From assembly GCA_023424585.1 (NCBI GenBank), contig JAFADT010000728.1:1-6820 (forward strand): DNA of 6,820 bases, given 5' to 3'. Below, one piece after another: positions 5,171 through 6,820 of the stretch (position 1 is the first letter of the stretch; every line of letters begins with the position of its first letter). This stretch comes from Pseudomonadota bacterium. Lineage in GTDB: Bacteria; Myxococcota; Myxococcia; Myxococcales; Myxococcaceae. The notes beneath the pieces were generated by a model. That model searched no databases. It was not told the origin of the DNA and saw only the letters and a program-made list of their open reading frames with translations. A program made the translations under genes and the position numbers.

Positions 5171-6072
5171 GGCCCTTCCTCCTGGAGCGCTTCCGCCTGG
5201 GACTCGGTGGTGAGCAGGAGCGTCGCGCCCGCCCCCACCGCCTTCACCTCCAGCAGGCGGCGCACCGGGATGAAGCGGCCCGTCGCCACCACCTGCTCGC
5301 CTTCACACGTCACACCCTTCGAAAGCGCGGGCGAGCCCGCCTCCGCCCACGCGGCCAGCAGCTCCGCCGGCGCCTTGGGCGGCAGCGCGTCCAGGCAGTG
5401 CAGCGACAGCACCACCGCGTCGCCGAACGTCGTGGGCCGCGTGCCCAGCACCACGCGCTCCAGCAGGAAGGCGCGCTCCTCGCCGTCCACCTCCACGGAG
5501 TCCACCGCCCAGGTGCGCTGCCCCTCCACCAGGTTGCGCTGGAGCAGCCCCGCGTACTTCGCCTCCCACTCGCGGCGCGTGCGGAGCTCCAGCGCCTCCG
5601 GGCTGAAGAAGCGCTCCACCTCCGGCACGCCGGGGCCCTCGGGCGCCACCTGCCGCAGCGCCTCCTGCGCGGCCTCCGGGCCCACCAGCTTCACGAAGGT
5701 GCCGTCCGCGGCCAGCTGCATGCGCAGCGTGAAGCGCTCCAGCACGGCCCCGGACAGGGAGGGCACGTCCTGGCCGTCATGCACCTGGCGCGGGGTGCGC
5801 ACTGCCTGGGCCACGCGCCAGCCGCCGTCGGACGGGGTGAAGCGCGTCTCGGTGGTGAAGGCCGCCTCGTCGCGCACCTCCGGCCGGCCCTCGCGCTGGA
5901 GGGTGCGGGTGGCGCGCACGGATTCGGTGAGCAGGCGGTCCACGGGGGGCTTGAAGTCCAGGCGCACCGGCGGCAGCAGCCCCGGCGCGGGGTTGAGCGG
6001 CGGATACCGGGACTTGCACCCGGCGGCGGCCAGCGACAGCACGAGACAGCTCCACAGGAGGCCCTTACGCAT
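5167..6072 (-). CDS. Putative lipoprotein of unknown function
   Basis: I do not recognise the family. The 301-residue product starts with a lipoprotein signal: two basic residues, hydrophobic LLWSCLVLSLAAAG, then Cys19 of the lipobox AAGC, followed by KSRYPPLNPAP, a proline-rich tether. The mature part is a mixed alpha/beta protein with two cysteines (226 and 256) that could form a disulfide. It contains a 43-76 segment rich in Arg/Glu/Thr and a central helical stretch 151-186. No catalytic motif was found. The start is chosen for the signal peptide; no Shine-Dalgarno is visible and the ATG is flush with a hairpin arm. It overlaps the CoA-binding gene by ATGA. It could be anchored in the inner or outer membrane; the residue after the cysteine is Lys, and sorting cannot be decided here. 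Confidence 0.8.
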   Translation of the reverse strand: MRKGLLWSCLVLSLAAAGCKSRYPPLNPAPGLLPPVRLDFKPPVDRLLTESVRATRTLQREGRPEVRDEAAFTTETRFTPSDGGWRVAQAVRTPRQVHDGQDVPSLSGAVLERFTLRMQLAADGTFVKLVGPEAAQEALRQVAPEGPGVPEVERFFSPEALELRTRREWEAKYAGLLQRNLVEGQRTWAVDSVEVDGEERAFLLERVVLGTRPTTFGDAVVLSLHCLDALPPKAPAELLAAWAEAGSPALSKGVTCEGEQVVATGRFIPVRRLLEVKAVGAGATLLLTTESQAEALQEEGP

Positions 6073-6073
6073 G

Positions 6074-6114
6074 CGCTCGCGAACGCTGGCAGAAAGCCAG
6101 GGCGCCCGCGAGCG
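6074..6114. repeat. Nested inverted repeat directly upstream of the lipoprotein start
   Basis: Outer arms CGCTCGCG (6074-6081) and CGCGAGCG (6107-6114) are perfect eight-base complements. An inner hairpin, CTGGC (6086-6090), loop AGAAA, GCCAG (6096-6100), sits between them. In the minus-strand mRNA the last outer arm ends one base before the ATG at 6072. It may mask the initiation region, or end read-through from the DUF2795 gene upstream; there is no U-run, which argues against a standard terminator. Confidence 0.5.
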
Positions 6115-6158
6115 TCTTGCGCCATCCTTGGCTGGGGAGTGTCAGCGCGAGGGCGACC

Positions 6159-6476
6159 CTACGGGTGGCGCGTCTCGCCCTCGGAGGCGCCCTCGACGCG
6201 GTCGCGCCCGATGTTGCGCCGGTCGCGGTCCACGCCGTCGTCGTCCCGCAGCCCGTTCATCGCGAAGCGGCGCTCGGCCTCCGCCAGGTCACGCAGCACG
6301 TGCTCGCGCAGCATGTACTCGTCCTGGGGCAGGGACTTGAGGATGTTGATGATGTCGACCGGGGCCTCGTTGTCCGCGGCGGTCTCGACCAGCTCCTCGC
6401 GCGTCGCCGGGTACTCCACCCCATCCAGGTGCGGGGTGATGGAGCGCGAGAGGTCCTCCGCCTTTCCGTAAGCCAT
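6159..6476 (-). CDS. DUF2795 domain protein
   Basis: A 105-residue soluble protein. Residues about 16-62 match the DUF2795 pattern: HLDGVEYPATREELVETA, then NEAPVDIINILKSLP, then DEYMLREHVLRDL, a small helical domain of unknown function found in many bacteria. After it comes an Arg/Asp-rich, probably disordered tail (residues 73-105). The start is ATG 6476, because AAAGGTGG (6492-6485) lies eight bases upstream and the domain follows directly; a longer frame opening at 6530 adds 18 residues without a ribosome site. It lies 86 bases upstream of the lipoprotein gene on the same strand, so co-transcription is possible but the nested inverted repeat intervenes. Function is unknown. Confidence 0.87.
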   Translation of the reverse strand: MAYGKAEDLSRSITPHLDGVEYPATREELVETAADNEAPVDIINILKSLPQDEYMLREHVLRDLAEAERRFAMNGLRDDDGVDRDRRNIGRDRVEGASEGETRHP

Positions 6477-6680
6477 CGTGACTTCCACCTTTCTTGCGCC
6501 CGGAGCTCCCATGCCCGGACGGCCATCCACGCCTCAACGTGGGGATGGCGCCCGCTTCGGGCCACCCTGGCCGCCTGCACCTCCTGCGCCGCCGGGCGGC
6601 CGGGGGACCGTCCGGCTCGTCCACGCCCGCTTCGGAGTAGAGTCCCCCCGCGCCCACGCCCGCCGGAGTCCTCCCTCCCG
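6477..6680. other. Divergent intergenic region between DUF2795 gene and right-edge gene
   Basis: This 204-base spacer must contain promoters for both flanking genes. Visible items: an imperfect inverted repeat with CCACG (6527-6531) against CGTGG (6538-6542), loop CCTCAA, flanked by CCAT (6523-6526) and ATGG (6545-6548); palindrome GGAGCTCC (6502-6509); a GC-only palindrome with arms 6588-6593 and 6595-6600; and a -10-like TAGAGT at 6638-6643 on the plus strand, 37 bases before ATG 6681, without a recognisable -35. None is strong evidence alone. Confidence 0.35.
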
Positions 6681-6820
6681 ATGTCCGCCGCCTCCCTGCT
6701 CGCCGCCTGGCTCACGCTCGCCAGCCCTCCCGCCGACCCCCGGTCCACCGACGCGAGCACCGCCTCCGCGCCGGCGCCACGCGACGTCTACGCGCTGGAC
6801 GACGCCGCCTTCGTCGCCCA
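6681..6820 (+). CDS. Start of a putative exported protein (cut by window edge)
   Basis: Only 46 codons are visible. The N-terminus MSAASLLAAWLTLASPPADP is hydrophobic with an AxA/ASP-like cleavage region but lacks the usual basic residues, so an export signal is probable rather than certain. It is followed by a Ser/Thr/Ala/Pro-rich low-complexity stretch, then DVYALDDAAFVA, where a folded domain seems to begin. GGAG (6665-6668) lies 12 bases before the ATG, a rather long spacing. The family cannot be named from this fragment. Confidence 0.6.
   Translation, partial: MSAASLLAAWLTLASPPADPRSTDASTASAPAPRDVYALDDAAFVA

Noticed and set aside
6140..6145. CTGACA on the minus strand as a -35 for the lipoprotein gene
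   Set aside because: No -10-like hexamer exists at 16-18 bases downstream.
4748..6340. A 530-codon plus-strand frame opposite the CoA-binding and lipoprotein genes
   Set aside because: Composition typical of reverse-strand shadows in high-GC DNA; the minus-strand genes have signal peptide, domain motifs and coupled starts.
6588..6600. 13-base GC-only palindrome as an operator
   Set aside because: Composed only of G and C in a GC-rich spacer, so such symmetry is expected often by chance.

Overview
The window is uniformly GC-rich (about 70% by eye), with long shadow reading frames in every frame, as expected for a high-GC genome. The gene content suggests a chromosomal segment of a myxobacterium (Myxococcota, probably Myxococcaceae): a secreted subtilisin-like protease with a long propeptide, an orphan lipoprotein, a DUF2795 protein, and an ArsR-methyltransferase fusion beside metH. 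This is an inference from composition and gene style, because no rRNA or marker gene is present. No mobile element, CRISPR array, tRNA or rRNA was seen.

Left part (1-1939, minus strand): a methionine-cycle operon. An ArsR-type DNA-binding domain fused to a SAM-dependent methyltransferase is followed, with a 4-base ATGA overlap, by the start of cobalamin-dependent methionine synthase (metH), which runs off the left edge. Its promoter region (about 1937-1981) has a -35/-10 pair with 17 bp spacing. An imperfect dyad covers the -10 and reaches almost to the start codon, which suggests autorepression. By analogy with SahR-type ArsR regulators of the methionine cycle, the ligand may be S-adenosylhomocysteine or SAM.

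Middle (1940-4727): a compact divergent spacer of 99 bp leads to a patatin-like phospholipase on the plus strand. A perfect 15-bp palindrome lies next to its putative -35. Neither divergent gene has a Shine-Dalgarno sequence, and both predicted transcription starts fall at or within a few bases of the ATG, so both may be leaderless. After a 130-bp spacer with a striking A-rich island comes a secreted S8 (subtilisin-like) protease with signal peptide, propeptide and full catalytic set. A strong hairpin with two competing pairings sits between its stop and the convergent next gene.

Right part (4727-6820): a minus-strand pair, an unrecognised lipoprotein translationally coupled (ATGA overlap) to a small CoA-binding-domain protein. 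Upstream of it is a DUF2795 protein on the same strand. At the right edge a divergent plus-strand gene starts, giving only 46 codons of a probably exported protein.

The most interesting parts are regulatory: the overlapping operator and leaderless promoter of the SAM-methyltransferase repressor fusion, the second palindrome in the same spacer, and start-codon-masking hairpins before the protease and lipoprotein genes.
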